From assembly GCA_008933995.1 (NCBI GenBank), contig WARS01000033.1, positions 3,593,813 to 3,657,812 on the forward strand: a stretch of 64,000 nt of DNA, given 5' to 3'. Shown here one piece after another: positions 49,544-60,739 of the stretch. Under the pieces are notes generated by a model. That model had not been told where the DNA came from. It made no database searches and saw only the letters and a program-made list of their open reading frames with translations. Positions within the stretch are counted from its first letter, which is position 1. Each line of letters begins with the position of its first letter. The translations under genes were made by a program, and so were the position numbers. The stretch comes from Datnioides undecimradiatus (taxonomy: Eukaryota; Chordata; Actinopteri; Lobotiformes; Datnioididae).

Positions 49544-51193
49544 ATGAGGGACGTTACGGCACTGTTGGTCGTTGCGCTGACTTTCCTGATGGGAAGGGCC
49601 GCCGGGATGAGGCCAGATGGCAGCTACTGCATCGGGAACCAGTGTTTCACTGTGTTCCAAGATCCCAGCGATTACAACACCGCGCGGAGTAAATGCAGGG
49701 ATCAGGGGGGGCAGTTGATGACAGTGCGCTCGTCTGTTGCCCAAGATGTCATTTTAATCTTGTTAGGAAACTTCACGGGGCGGTTCTGGATCGGTTTACA
49801 TCTCATGTCCGGCTGTCCCGACGCCGCTGACAGGCTAAGAGGCTTCCAGTGGGTCACCAAAGACAGCGAGAGTGACTTCTCCAACTGGGGGGCAAGTTTT
49901 GACAGCAGCTGTTCTTCTCGTCGCTGCGTCTCAGTTTCCAAAGAGGGCAACTTTAAATGGATCCCGGAACCGTGCGACGAACTCGCGGCCGGTTATCTCT
50001 GTGAGTACGTCTTCAGCGAGCCGTGCAAAGCTCTAGCTGTTTCGTCGAATGAGACTGTCATCTACCAAACCGCGTTTGGGTTTGGAGGCGAGGGTCTGCT
50101 GTCTTTGCCCCCTGGAAGCACCGCTGTCCGGATGCCATCTGAGACTAAATATATCTGCTTCTCTGAACAGTGGATGGAGGCGCCCTGGAACTGCGAGATA
50201 GAAGAAGGCGGGTGTGAGCATAAATGCGCGGTGGACCCCAATCGTGTGCCCAGATGCTACTGCTCTGAGGGGAAAACCATCAGCCCTGTAAACAAAGTCA
50301 CCTGTGAAGAGGCCATAGAGGACCCGTGCCATCACCTTCGCTGTGCGCACGCCTGCTACAACGAGGGAGACTCGTACGCGTGCATGTGTGACCACGGCTT
50401 CAAGCTGGCGGCGGACGGCAGGTCGTGCGAGGACTTCAACGACTGCACAGACAAGCGGCAGTGTCCCAGGGAGAACTCCATGTGCCTCAACGTCGACGGC
50501 GGGTTTCAGTGCGTCTGCAAAAATGGATTCACGATGATCGGCGAAGTGTGCGTCGACGTGGACGAGTGCGAGTCCGCGCCATGTGAGCACATATGCGACA
50601 ACACTGTGGGCAGCTACAAGTGTTCTTGCTATGACGGATACATAGCAGACCCCAAGTCACCGCACAAGTGTAAACTCCACTGTGGGAAGAAGGAATGCCT
50701 CGCCGAGTGCGACCCGAATGACAGATACCAGTGCTACTGCCCCGAGGGTTACATCTCAGAGGAAAGGCCACGCGAAACGGTCTGCATCGACATCGACGAG
50801 TGCGCTTCCTTCTATTGTGATCAAGGTTGTAAAAACACGTTCGGCGGCTACGTGTGCACGTGCTCTCCAGGATACACGCTAGTTGACAAGTACAAATGTG
50901 TAAAACGCGATGATGATACGGACACAGAGGGCTCCGGAGCGGCCACGACCGCGAGCGTCATCACATTGTCACCTGTGCCATATCCAGATCCCACGAGGAA
51001 GCCCTCTGCCGTGACGGTAGGGGGTCTCGTGGGGATAATAGTGTGTGCTGTGTTTTTTATCGTGTTAGTGGTTTTTCTGGTTCATCACATCTTCAACCGC
51101 AGAGGGAAGATGGAGAGCGCGGCTGCGCTCAAAGCTCCGGAGGACGATGCGCACAGTTTAAGTGATGTGAAGAGTGACACTGAAAAAAACTGA
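49544..51193 (+). CDS. thbd: Thrombomodulin, tandem copy 2
   Basis: Intronless, 549 residues. Signal peptide about 1-21; complete C-type-lectin-like domain with CFTVFQDPSDYNTARSKC, FWIGLHL, RGFQWVT, NWG and AAGYLCEY; six EGF-like modules with full cysteine sets, including CMCDHGFKLAADGRSC (EGF2) and the DIDEC calcium-binding start of EGF6. Then comes an acidic DTEGSG glycosaminoglycan site near 460-465, a Ser/Thr/Pro stretch, a transmembrane helix at about 492-513 and a 36-residue tail. Domain order and lack of introns match mammalian THBD. Known role: endothelial cofactor that redirects thrombin to protein C and TAFI, with the lectin domain limiting inflammation. It lies 2.2 kb downstream of a divergent copy in the same orientation, evidence of tandem duplication. 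CD93 is the alternative, but the EGF5-6 block favours thrombomodulin. Confidence 0.9.
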   Translation: MRDVTALLVVALTFLMGRAAGMRPDGSYCIGNQCFTVFQDPSDYNTARSKCRDQGGQLMTVRSSVAQDVILILLGNFTGRFWIGLHLMSGCPDAADRLRGFQWVTKDSESDFSNWGASFDSSCSSRRCVSVSKEGNFKWIPEPCDELAAGYLCEYVFSEPCKALAVSSNETVIYQTAFGFGGEGLLSLPPGSTAVRMPSETKYICFSEQWMEAPWNCEIEEGGCEHKCAVDPNRVPRCYCSEGKTISPVNKVTCEEAIEDPCHHLRCAHACYNEGDSYACMCDHGFKLAADGRSCEDFNDCTDKRQCPRENSMCLNVDGGFQCVCKNGFTMIGEVCVDVDECESAPCEHICDNTVGSYKCSCYDGYIADPKSPHKCKLHCGKKECLAECDPNDRYQCYCPEGYISEERPRETVCIDIDECASFYCDQGCKNTFGGYVCTCSPGYTLVDKYKCVKRDDDTDTEGSGAATTASVITLSPVPYPDPTRKPSAVTVGGLVGIIVCAVFFIVLVVFLVHHIFNRRGKMESAAALKAPEDDAHSLSDVKSDTEKN

Positions 51194-51898
51194 AAGCACA
51201 GAGCTGAAGGACGACGCGTGAATGTACAGGCGGTACGCCCGGTCTGCAGAGACAGTTTTGTGCAGGCTTTGAAGGATATAGTGTTCACAGCAGCAGAATT
51301 AAGACGACGTGGGATGCGGTGATGCCACGGGAGAAAGGGTCACAGTGAACTCACAGCGGAAAATATACAAACAGGTTATTGTACACACAGTAAAAGTCTT
51401 CTGTCAGGGTGGACGCACGCTGTCTGGGAAGACTGGTTTTATCTACCACGCAAATCACATACAACACACGTAATGTAATAAGATGACAAAGAACTGATTT
51501 GTTTTGAAGGTTCATGCTGGAGCATTATTAAATTATCAAAATGCGAATGAAGGACATGCCTGGTTTTTCTCTGCTGCGAGCTCTCCCAGTCATTCTTATC
51601 TCAGACACACTCACACACAGGTTGACAGCTCCCCCGTGTGGACAAAATTGGTCAATTACAGGTCATCCACGCAGAGAGCCGAAAGTCGTCTCGCGGCGTC
51701 ACGGTTGGTTTAAAGAATATCGCACACATTATAAAGTCGCATCATAAAGATGTGATGTGGATACACAGCGATGTATTAGAGAGTATCGTCTGAAATATCA
51801 CAAATACAAAGTATTTGCGAGGAAACAGTGAAATCAAATTCATTCAGGATTCCTATGATAGTATTTACAGTAATACTTGTTGCAGTAGTACGGTGTAC
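51194..51898 (+). other. Probable 3' UTR of thrombomodulin copy 2
   Basis: No coding potential. No canonical AATAAA was found before the trinucleotide array, so the end of the transcript is unknown. Confidence 0.4.
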
Positions 51899-52453
51899 TA
51901 GTTGTAGCAGTAGTAGTAGTAGTAGTAGTAGTAGTAACTGCAGTAGTTGTGATAGCAGTAGCAGTCACAGTAGAAGTAGTATTTAGAAGTAGCAGAAGTA
52001 CTTACATCAGTATAAGTAGTAGCAGCGGTAGTACGAGTATTAATAGCTGTAGTAGTATTAGAGGTAGTTATAGTTCTTAGCTGCAGCACTTAGCAGTAGT
52101 GGTATTAGCAGTAGACGCATTAGTAGAAGTTAGAGTATTAACTATAGTGCTATAACAACTAACAGGTAGTAGTAGCACTAGTATTAGCAGCAGTAGTTGT
52201 AGTGGTAGTACAGCAGTAGCAGTATCACTAGTAGTCCAGCAGTAGTAATAGTAGCTGTAGTAGCAGCAGTGGTAATAGTAACAATAGTAACAGGAGCAAT
52301 AGTAATAGTAGCAGTTGTAATACTAGCAGTAGTAACAGCTGCAGTGGTAATACATAACATAAGTAACAGTAGTAATAGTAATAGTATCGGTAGTAATGGC
52401 AGCAGCAGTAGTAACAGTAGTAGCAGTGCCAGTAGTAATAGTAGTAGTAATGG
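51899..52453. repeat. Degenerate AGT/AGC trinucleotide array
   Basis: About 555 bp made almost entirely of AGT, AGC, AAT and GGT triplets in mixed order, with a pure (AGT)n core at about 51908-51936. All frames read as low-complexity Ser/Val/Asn on one strand or Tyr/Thr on the other, and the open frames here are artefacts of the repeat. It separates thrombomodulin copy 2 from the TLR5 promoter region. Confidence 0.95.
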
Positions 52454-52766
52454 AATAACAGCAGACAGCCGCAGTGAGTTCAGAGTTCAGCAGCTGGTGT
52501 TAAAGAGGATCCGTGAGGCAAGTGTTTATTCGAAAGAGGAAGGAGGAGTGCGCTCACTGGCTGAGTTGCTACACTCCGGCCATCCGGACAGGGAAACGGT
52601 GACAGGCACGTCTTGAGCAGTCAGCGCGCTCATCCGTCAGGAGCAGTTAGTCCCACACACCAAGTCCCGGGGCAGGGTCTGCACGCGGAGAGAGGGAGGT
52701 ACCGAACGACTCTGCTCACTCAGTCCACACTGCCAGGGTTTGTCCCAGTTCACCCCACACACGCAG
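52454..52766 (+). promoter_or_regulatory. tlr5: Candidate non-coding first exon and promoter of TLR5
   Basis: GC- and CpG-richer sequence ending in a strong donor, ACGCAG|GTAAGA, at 52766. It pairs well with the acceptor TTGTTAG at 53928, which starts the exon carrying the TLR5 ATG. This predicts a non-coding exon 1 and an intron of about 1.16 kb. No TATA box was found. The link is inferred from splice-site quality and position only. Confidence 0.4.
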
Positions 52767-53928
52767 GTAAGATTTCCACTTCGTCACCAAATGATAATCA
52801 CAAATCACAGAGAACCTCTGCGTCCACGAACAGACACGACCGATTCGCTTCGTTTGTCGCTTTCTTCGCGTTGCTGAAAGTCGGCGAAACAGCGAAGTTG
52901 CCGAAACTCGCCGCCGCTGTTTGGGACTCGGTTTATCCGGGGAAAACGCCGTAAAAACCTGCCACAGTAAGACTTAAACCGTGGAACCGTTCGCGAGAGT
53001 CTGTCTACTCGCAGACAACCTCACTGCTTGTTTACACGAGAGGTGAAGACGCAGGCACGCAATACCGTAGGAGTTATTAAATATCACGGCGATCACTCAG
53101 GAAAGTTGCGCTTCTTGATATGAAGCGCAGAGATTGGAACACAAGTCGCAGCACTGCCCCTATTTAGTGTTTACACAGTGTATAAACAACATACATATAC
53201 GACTTTCATATAAATATCATATCTGCCATATAGACATTCACAAGGACTTTATGGATTTTAACATTCTATCGCACTTAATACACTTGCGATTTGCTGCCCC
53301 TGATTTGAAATTATTTATTTGTTTGTTTTACATACTTTAAATCTTTAAGTGATACAAATACATATATACATGCATATATACATATATATACATGCGTATT
53401 ACTGGGCAGTGACAGGCAAAGAGGCAAACGGGAAATGGGGATTGCATTATCCACAGGCTCTGAGAAAGAACGTGAACTAAAAACCAGGGTGTCACACTGG
53501 TGTGGAGTTTTAAATAGTATGTGACTGAATGGGACAAGAAGTATCAAACAAACTGTTAGTAAGTCCAAAGCCTTCAACACTTATTAGCACAAATACTAAT
53601 AAAATATAACACTATCTATTATTTCATTTGTTGCAATACAGTACAACAATCTGCAGGCATAGGCAGATGGCAGACATGTCGGCTAACTGAATGGAGCTTT
53701 ATTGTCAGAGCTCATAGCAGGTATGAATGGTTTGTGTACAGAGCAGTGCGACACTGAACCATGAACCTGCTGAAGCAAACAGTCTGACTCAGATTCACCC
53801 TTTTCCTATGTACCTTACGCAACACTAAAAACCCCTTGGAACTCAGTGAGACATACTGGCACCGAAAGGCCAATGGAAGAACACAACACTGTTTAAGCTT
53901 TTTGATTTTTCTTTGGATGTCTTGTTAG
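52767..53928 (+). other. Probable TLR5 5' UTR intron
   Basis: The first 200 bp remain CpG-rich and contain several GAAAC/GCGAA motifs at about 52870-52910 that loosely recall interferon-response elements. The rest is AT-rich, with a degenerate (ATAC)n tract at 53355-53396. No coding exon recognised. Confidence 0.4.
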
Positions 53929-53940
53929 GACCAGGACAGC

Positions 53941-56900
53941 ATGTGGACGCTGACTGTTCACTTGGTTTTCATCGGTTTACAGCTACAGGTACGTAAGATT
54001 TAGCTCAAAACTGTTGATTTGTGCTTACTCCCCCCCCCCCAAACTGAACAGTAAGAGGACAGAAAAGAGAAAATGCAAACAATTAATGCTAATTAACTTT
54101 ACTGAGTTACCTATAGGTCACTTGAGCAGTTATCACTCCAGTGCCATATCTAGTGGCAGTGAGTGGCGTATATATAAACCTGAAAAATGATTTGTATATT
54201 CTAGGAAATATGTTTATTCAAATTTAAAACCTGCTCATCTACTTTCAAGATTCAGATGAAAGTGTTCAAAACCTGTCAATAAGCACTTCTAATGCCCACT
54301 AATTAATATGTTATGTTATGTATAATATGTTATGTTGATATGTATCTTGTAAACTTCTGTTGTGTCAACAGATTTAACAAATGTACATACAATGCTATTT
54401 GGAGTTTTAATGCAAAGCTAACTTGCTGTTCACTCCAGCTCCATATTTATTGTGCAGAGAGTGGTATCAATCTTCTCATCTAAAACTTTCCCACCTGCAG
54501 GTATCAACGTGCTACCAATCATGCACTCTGTACGGCCTTGTGGCCACCTGTGCATCACAGGACCACTACTGGGTTCCTGCACTGCCTTCAAACATCACCC
54601 ACCTCTTCCTGGAGATGAATAACATCGGAGAGATCAACAGCACCTCGCTTAGACGGTACGACTGGCTGATACAATTAGATCTGGGAAAGCAGAACGTGCC
54701 ACTGGTCATAAGGAACAACGCTTTCCTCAGGCAGAGAAAATTAGAACGGTTGGTCTTAGGATTTAATATTGGCCTTCAGCTGGAGCCAAGGGCATTTGCA
54801 GGACTGTTCAATTTAAAAAACCTGTATTTGGATTATTGTGATTTCACAGACTCTATATTGGCAGAAAGCTATCTGCAGCCACTTTTGTCCTTAGAAATGC
54901 TTGATCTCTTCGGTAACAAAATAGTGAGACTCCGACCTGGACTGTTCTTTTCAAAACTCACAAAGTTCACACAGCTAAACCTCAAACTAAATAAAATCGA
55001 AAGATTATGTGAGGCGGATCTCGTCGGTTTCCAGGGAAAATACTTCGAAAGACTGAACTTGATCTCCAATCACTTATACAAGATGTATAGTGAAGATTTT
55101 GACAGGGAAACATGCGGGAACCCTTTCAGAGGGATGGCCTTTAATATCCTTGACTTATCCGGTAATGGATTCAATGTGAACATGTCACGTCAATTTTTCA
55201 AAGCAATAGAAGGGACTCCTATTACTCATCTTATATTCTCTGGACACATGGGCAAAGGGTTTTCCCATGACAACCTACTTGATCCAGATAGAAATACATT
55301 TGAAGGTCTTGTCAACAGTGCGGTTGAGATTTTCGATCTGTCTAAACATTGGATATTTGCTTTGCAGGACGCTGTTTTCAGTCCTCTCAAAGCTGTCAAA
55401 ATTATTGACATTTCCAAAAACAAAGTCCATCAGATTAACCGCAATGCCTTCAGTGGTGTTCAAGGACATTTAAAAATGCTTAACCTGTCCTCCAACCTCC
55501 TGGGAGAAATATATTCCCATACATTCTTCAATCTGACAGAACTTAGGGTGTTGGATTTGTCATACAACCACATCGGTGTTTTGGGGTACAAAGCATTCAG
55601 TGGTCTTCCCAATTTACATATACTACTGTTGACAGGAAACTCACTGCGAGACCTGGGCTCTCCAGCACCATTACCAAATTTAGATTACCTTCTTTTGAGT
55701 GACAATAAGTTGAAATCACTGTCCGGTATCTTTGACTTCAGCAAAAACAGTATGCATCTGGAAATTGCAGACAACAGATTAACAAACTTGGAAGATATTT
55801 ATGCAATTTTGTCTCATTTCGGTCGTCTCGAGAATTTGTTCTTTGGTGGAAACTTCATTAAGTGGTGCACACTAAATTCAAACATTGCAATACCTCTTAA
55901 TAATAGTTTAAAAGTGTTGGATCTTCACGACAGTTCCCTGCAGATAATTTGGACACAAGGGCAGTGCCTCGACATGTTTGATCATCTTGATAATCTGCTT
56001 GGTTTAAATTTAACCTTCAACTCACTTAAGACTCTACCACCGGGAATTTTCAGCGGTCTCAGCAAGATCACAGAGATCGACCTCTCATTTAATGCCTTAA
56101 CCTATCTGCAGTCCGATGTCTTTCCGGTCAGTCTGAAAAAACTCAATCTTGCGAGCAACTTCTTAGCCTCTCCCGACCCCACAACTTTTCGGTCTCTCAG
56201 CTTTCTCAGCCTTAAGGAAAATCGGTTCCACTGTGATTGCCATCTGGAGAGCTTCCTGAAGTGGCTCAACACAACAAATGTAACCTTTTTTAACCCAGAG
56301 GAATACAGATGTGAGTTTCCAGCTGCTCTCCGTGACCTTTCTCTGATGGAATACTCCACGACCATTGAACCATGTGAAAAAGACGATGAAAAGGCACTCC
56401 AAGAACTTAGGTTTATTCTCTTTATCCTCTCTGCTCTGCTCATCATCACGGTTGTCCTCAGTGGGATTGGTTATGCCCATCTGCGAGGGCACATGTTCAT
56501 CATCTACAAAAAGATAATCCATAGGGTTCTCCGGGACCCAAAATTGAAACCTCCTGTCGACGAGGTGCAGTACGACACCTTCCTCTGCTTTAGCAATAGT
56601 GACTATGGATGGGTGGAAGCTGCGTTGCTGAAGAAACTGGATAACCAGTTTTCAGAGGATAACATCTTCCGCTGTTGTTTTGAGGCCAGAGACTTCTTGC
56701 CAGGTGAGGATCACCTTTCCAACATCAGAGATGCCATCTGGGGCAGCAGAAAGACTGTGTGTGTCGTCTCCAAGGAGTTCCTCAAAGGTACAGTTCTGCT
56801 GACTTAACAGCCGGAAGGTTTGCTCAGTTTGCTCAGTTTGGGGCCTTTAAATAGTTAAGCATCATATTTCAATTGTTTTTTACTGAAAAAAACCTTACAT

Positions 56901-58008
56901 GTAAAAATGTTTGACTACTTCTCTCTCATCTTTGTCTTTACTACTACCCTATTCTGAGTCACAAAATTAATTAAAAGGTTAAAGGCGTAAAAGAAACCGT
57001 GTCATGCCTTTTTCTAGATGGTTGGTGCTTGGAGGCGTTCACTTTGGCCCAGAGTCGGATGCTGGATGAGCTGACAAACGTCCTGATCATGTTGGTGGTA
57101 GGAAAGGTGTGTATTGGGTTGCTTAGTTACTTTTTTGACTTACATTCTCTGGGAGGTGCTAAAAGTAATACTAGTAATAGGCGGTTTTTTGTGTGTGGGT
57201 AGATACAGTATGTAGTTGAAATAACTAATTTTATTGACTATTGTTGCCTTACACCAGGAGATACGGAGCAACATAAGCATTTATTTATGGCTAAATTTAA
57301 GTCCAAATGGTCCTTTCCCGCGACTTCCAGTGAGGAGGTGCCCACTGGGGAGCTACCCCAAAAACCAGGAATTTTTTCTGTGGTCATAGACCAACTGCTG
57401 TCCGGCAATGTCACTCAGCCCACATATTCATGTTTTGCTCCATTTATTAAAGGCTATCCGTGATGAGCTGTTGTTTACATGGCTAGCATTGTGCACAGAT
57501 TCAGGGAGCCAAAACACTAACTATATAGCAGCTTTAAAAAATAACCAAATTTCTGAAACTGGACAACTGCATATGAAAAATACCAAATCTTACATCGCCT
57601 AGTGGCTTATCTTCAAAGCCAGGTGAGAAACTACTTGTCTAGTGGAGAATGTAGCACCATAGATGGTTAAGTCAGATGTTACATTTACTGAATTGAAACA
57701 AGTTCAAGTTCTTGACCTTCACTACTAACCTACATCTCCACTGTAATACAATACAACTAAAGTTGGCTCACTACCAGCTGATGAAGCACAACGCAGTCAG
57801 AGCTTTCATCCAGAGGAAAGAGTACCTGATCTGGCCAGAGGACCCTCAGGACCTGGATTGGTTTTATGAACGCCTCATCTCACATATACTGAAAGACACT
57901 AAGGTGAAAAAGTTTGCGGAGGACAAACCTGAGCCTGCGCAGCCTGACGTTCAGCCTCAGCATGAGGACAGTGTGGAGCTTAAGAATGTCAGAGAAATTG
58001 CCATGTGA
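53941..58008 (+). CDS. tlr5: Toll-like receptor 5, membrane form
   Basis: Four coding exons, 53941-53988, 54501-56787, 57018-57106 and 57763-58008, join in frame to 889 residues. The 16-codon first exon starts the signal peptide (MWTLTVHLVFIGLQLQ) and has A at -3. A long leucine-rich-repeat ectodomain follows, closed by an LRRCT cap with CDC at 594-596 and cysteines at 620 and 641. A transmembrane helix spans about 654-677, and a TIR domain starts near 705 with box 1 YDTFLCF (707) and box 2 RDFLPGED (746-753), including the BB-loop proline at 750. The TIR is split by two introns (phases 1 and 0). Human TLR5 is 858 residues. Known role: binds bacterial flagellin and signals through MyD88. The helix and TIR distinguish it from the soluble fish form TLR5S. 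An upstream in-frame ATG at 54423 lies in intron and is not the start. All motifs appear intact. Confidence 0.95.
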
Positions 58009-58698
58009 CTGTATGCTGTAGAAGGAAGATAACCTGTGGATACCACTTTGCACCACACTGGGCTGTGACACTGGCGAGACAGTGTTCAAGCAAGATGAGG
58101 AAGTTCTTCAAACTGTAGTTCTCCAAAACATCCTTTGCACTTGAGTCCCACAGAACTAGTCCCAGCCAGAACCTGGTGACTCCGCTCTGCTGCAGACAGA
58201 CCTGCACTGACTTGTGTGGCATTTGAGAAAACATTTACACCACGAAATACAGCTTCTCTTTCACTTTTGTCTTTTGTTAATATTACTGTTATTATTGTTA
58301 GTATTTACAGCACTCCATGACCCAGTGATATGTACAGTATGAACAACTGATTGATAGTCACTTGCAAGTCAGCTGCTCTAGCTAATGTCAAATGTTCGTA
58401 CAAATAACATGTCTGGTTTGTTTTTGTTAATGTGTGAGCGGCTGTTCATCTTAGTCAGTGCATGAGAGCAGTTGTATGCAGGACTGTTTAATTTTTTTTT
58501 TTCTAGTTTTCAAATCAGTTGGTAGGTAGACTCAAAACGACAAACTTGAAATATATTTTTTGATAAAGAGTTAAAAGCCTGTGTAATTACAATGACTTGA
58601 AACAGAAAAGCACAAAATCTATCAGTGATTGATGATCAAAATTGTCGTGGACTTTACCTGATTTTCAAAATCAGCATGGACACATTGTAAAAAATAAA
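58009..58698 (+). terminator. tlr5: TLR5 3' UTR with poly(A) signal
   Basis: The first canonical AATAAA after the stop lies at 58693-58698, giving a 3' UTR of roughly 700 nt. The sequence before it is AT-rich and non-coding. Confidence 0.5.
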
Positions 58699-60206
58699 AC
58701 TACTGTTTTCTCTGCAAAGCATTCTTATTAATTGGTTGAACATGCCTCCTATGATCAAAGAGAATTAACCATTTTGTTGTAAGTGTAATTTTTTTCATTA
58801 CACATGTTATATGTTCATGGTTGAATAAGGGTCCGTTAAATGAGATTGTTTCATAATCTCTGCCTGGGCTTTGGTTCATTTTGGTTTATTTCTCAGAATG
58901 GCAGTTAATTTAAAATTAAAGAAAAAAAATTGACGTATGATAAAAAAAAACATAATGAAAATAATTAAGGAAAAAATCATGGGGTGACTGACTGCAGACC
59001 TGATAGAGTGAAATTCTGAATTTTTATACACTAAATTCACCACTAGATGGCAAGTGTTAGCTGTCTTTACTGACTCTTCATCCCAGCCTTAAGTGATCAA
59101 TGGAAACCCAGTGTTGGTTAGTTTTAGAGTTTGAGCTTATCGATCAGCACATCAAGACTGTTTTTTAATGCACTAGTGTTTCGCATTTGACAAGGGTTGA
59201 TTTCACTCTATTTTAGTTTCAAAAGCAACTGCAAATGACGCCAAATCTCTAAGCACACAGGCTTTGTTGGACTGTAAAATGAGAGTGAGTCTGAGGTCAA
59301 CCGGGTTTCTTTCATTTGAGCCGTGTGTCTGAAAACAGGAAGCTACTGGGCAGAGGAAAGCTTCCGTCCTGCTGGCCCCGGCCGCCTGCATCCTCCCAGC
59401 CTTTATGAGCCAGCTGTTTTGGACATTACAGCCTGTCTGTGGGCTCCTGCTGCTTATACACTGTGGACAGTCTATTAATCTGAACACAGTGCAACATTAA
59501 CATCTGCACAGCCTGCTTTTACTGTGCAGTTGTTTGTATTTTCTGAAATTTTAAGCAGTGTCTGACTTGAAAATAGTACCCCTGAAATGTGGTGGGCATA
59601 CTGTTTGGAATCACATAGATTTACCCGTCATGTACAGGCCCAGGGAGCCCTCTGTGTTTTACAGTAGGGTTGATAAGTATGGAGCCTTAAAAGTGCCAAA
59701 AATGTAAAGATTTTTTTTCAGACCACTTAAAGAATATAATGGAATTCATTAATAAATACTTTGGCATGAAAAATAGCTTTTACCTTGATTCTCCAATTTT
59801 TTGATCTTTTACCACTAACGAGTTCCCTAGATCAGTTGATTTTTCTAGTTGTCCAAATTTTTGGTTTTGGCACATATTGAGTAATTTATATGTTTCCCTC
59901 AGCATTTCCTGTTTCCCTCACCACATTTCCTCATTTGGTCAGGCTTTGTAGCCTAAGTAAAAACACTGGTGGCTAAACACAGAGCACTGAACCTGAACAG
60001 AGCCTGTCATCATTCTATATATTAGACTGCATATAACAATCAGTGTGTGACCTATTGTAGCAGCAACTGAAAAATCAGCCTCCAAGCTAACACTAATAAG
60101 ATAGCTAGCTAATGCTATTAGAAAGATTTATTTAGTTGACAATAAAGGAAAACATAAAGTTATATTTTATTTTCCAAAATGTGAAAGAAACTGACTTCTA
60201 CTTTAA
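58699..60206. other. Intergenic downstream of TLR5
   Basis: No gene recognised. It contains a CTCF-like motif at 59040-59052 and A/T runs. The open frame at 59203-59487 on the minus strand has no domain. Confidence 0.45.
59040..59052 (+). promoter_or_regulatory. CTCF-like motif
   Basis: CCACTAGATGGCA fits the CTCF core consensus CCASYAGRKGGCA at every position. A single motif match is weak evidence of binding. Confidence 0.35.
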
Positions 60207-60735
60207 CCCTTAAGAGACCCTAGGGACATTCAGCTTTTTATTTTCAAGCCATTTTGGCTGTGTTGCCAGAGGATATTCATTTTTTTAAAACCTTTAGAAC
60301 TGTTGTCTCAGTTCTTTAAATTAGCCTAAAGCAGCTAACCTACACAAAAACCGACACATTTGATCCTAATGACGGAAAACGTCCAATTGAAAACCATAGA
60401 AAATGCCATTTTTGATCCCACATTTATCTTTACATAAACTAATGCATTCCTTTATGTTAAGATTTCATTTTGGACGACTAGTTTTTAATTTTTATATTTG
60501 TCCACCAGACAGTGCTACTTTTTCTTATTCAAAGCACGCAGCAAAATTTCCCACTTTTTACTGTAAAGTGTGTATCACTATTGATGTTGGATTCAATGCT
60601 GCTGCCAATCACTGACCCATCTCATGGCCTAATAATAACAATCAAATACTCCTTGAAATGTAGTTTATGGAAATTATTTTTGTTTTTGTTTTTTGATTAA
60701 AAAAACTGTATGTAAACCTACTGGCCTTTAAAGGG
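60207..60735. mobile_element. piggyBac-type MITE
   Basis: A 529-bp unit begins CCCTTAAGAGACC and ends GGCCTTTAAAGGG, whose reverse complement CCCTTTAAAGGCC forms an imperfect terminal inverted repeat. It is flanked on both sides by TTAA (60203-60206 and 60736-60739), the obligatory piggyBac target duplication. The interior is AT-rich and has no transposase, so it would be non-autonomous. TTAA is common in AT-rich DNA, which tempers confidence. Confidence 0.6.
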
Positions 60736-60739
60736 TTAA

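Noticed and set aside
50033..50590. 185-codon minus-strand frame inside thrombomodulin copy 2
   Set aside because: It is the reverse frame of the EGF repeats, open because of codon bias.
52269..52616. Ser/Asn-rich 115-codon frame
   Set aside because: It is generated by the AGT/AGC triplet array and has no non-repetitive core.
54423..54500. TLR5 start at the in-frame ATG at 54423
   Set aside because: These 26 codons precede a clear acceptor at 54500 and read as intron. The 16-codon signal-peptide exon at 53941 joins in phase instead.
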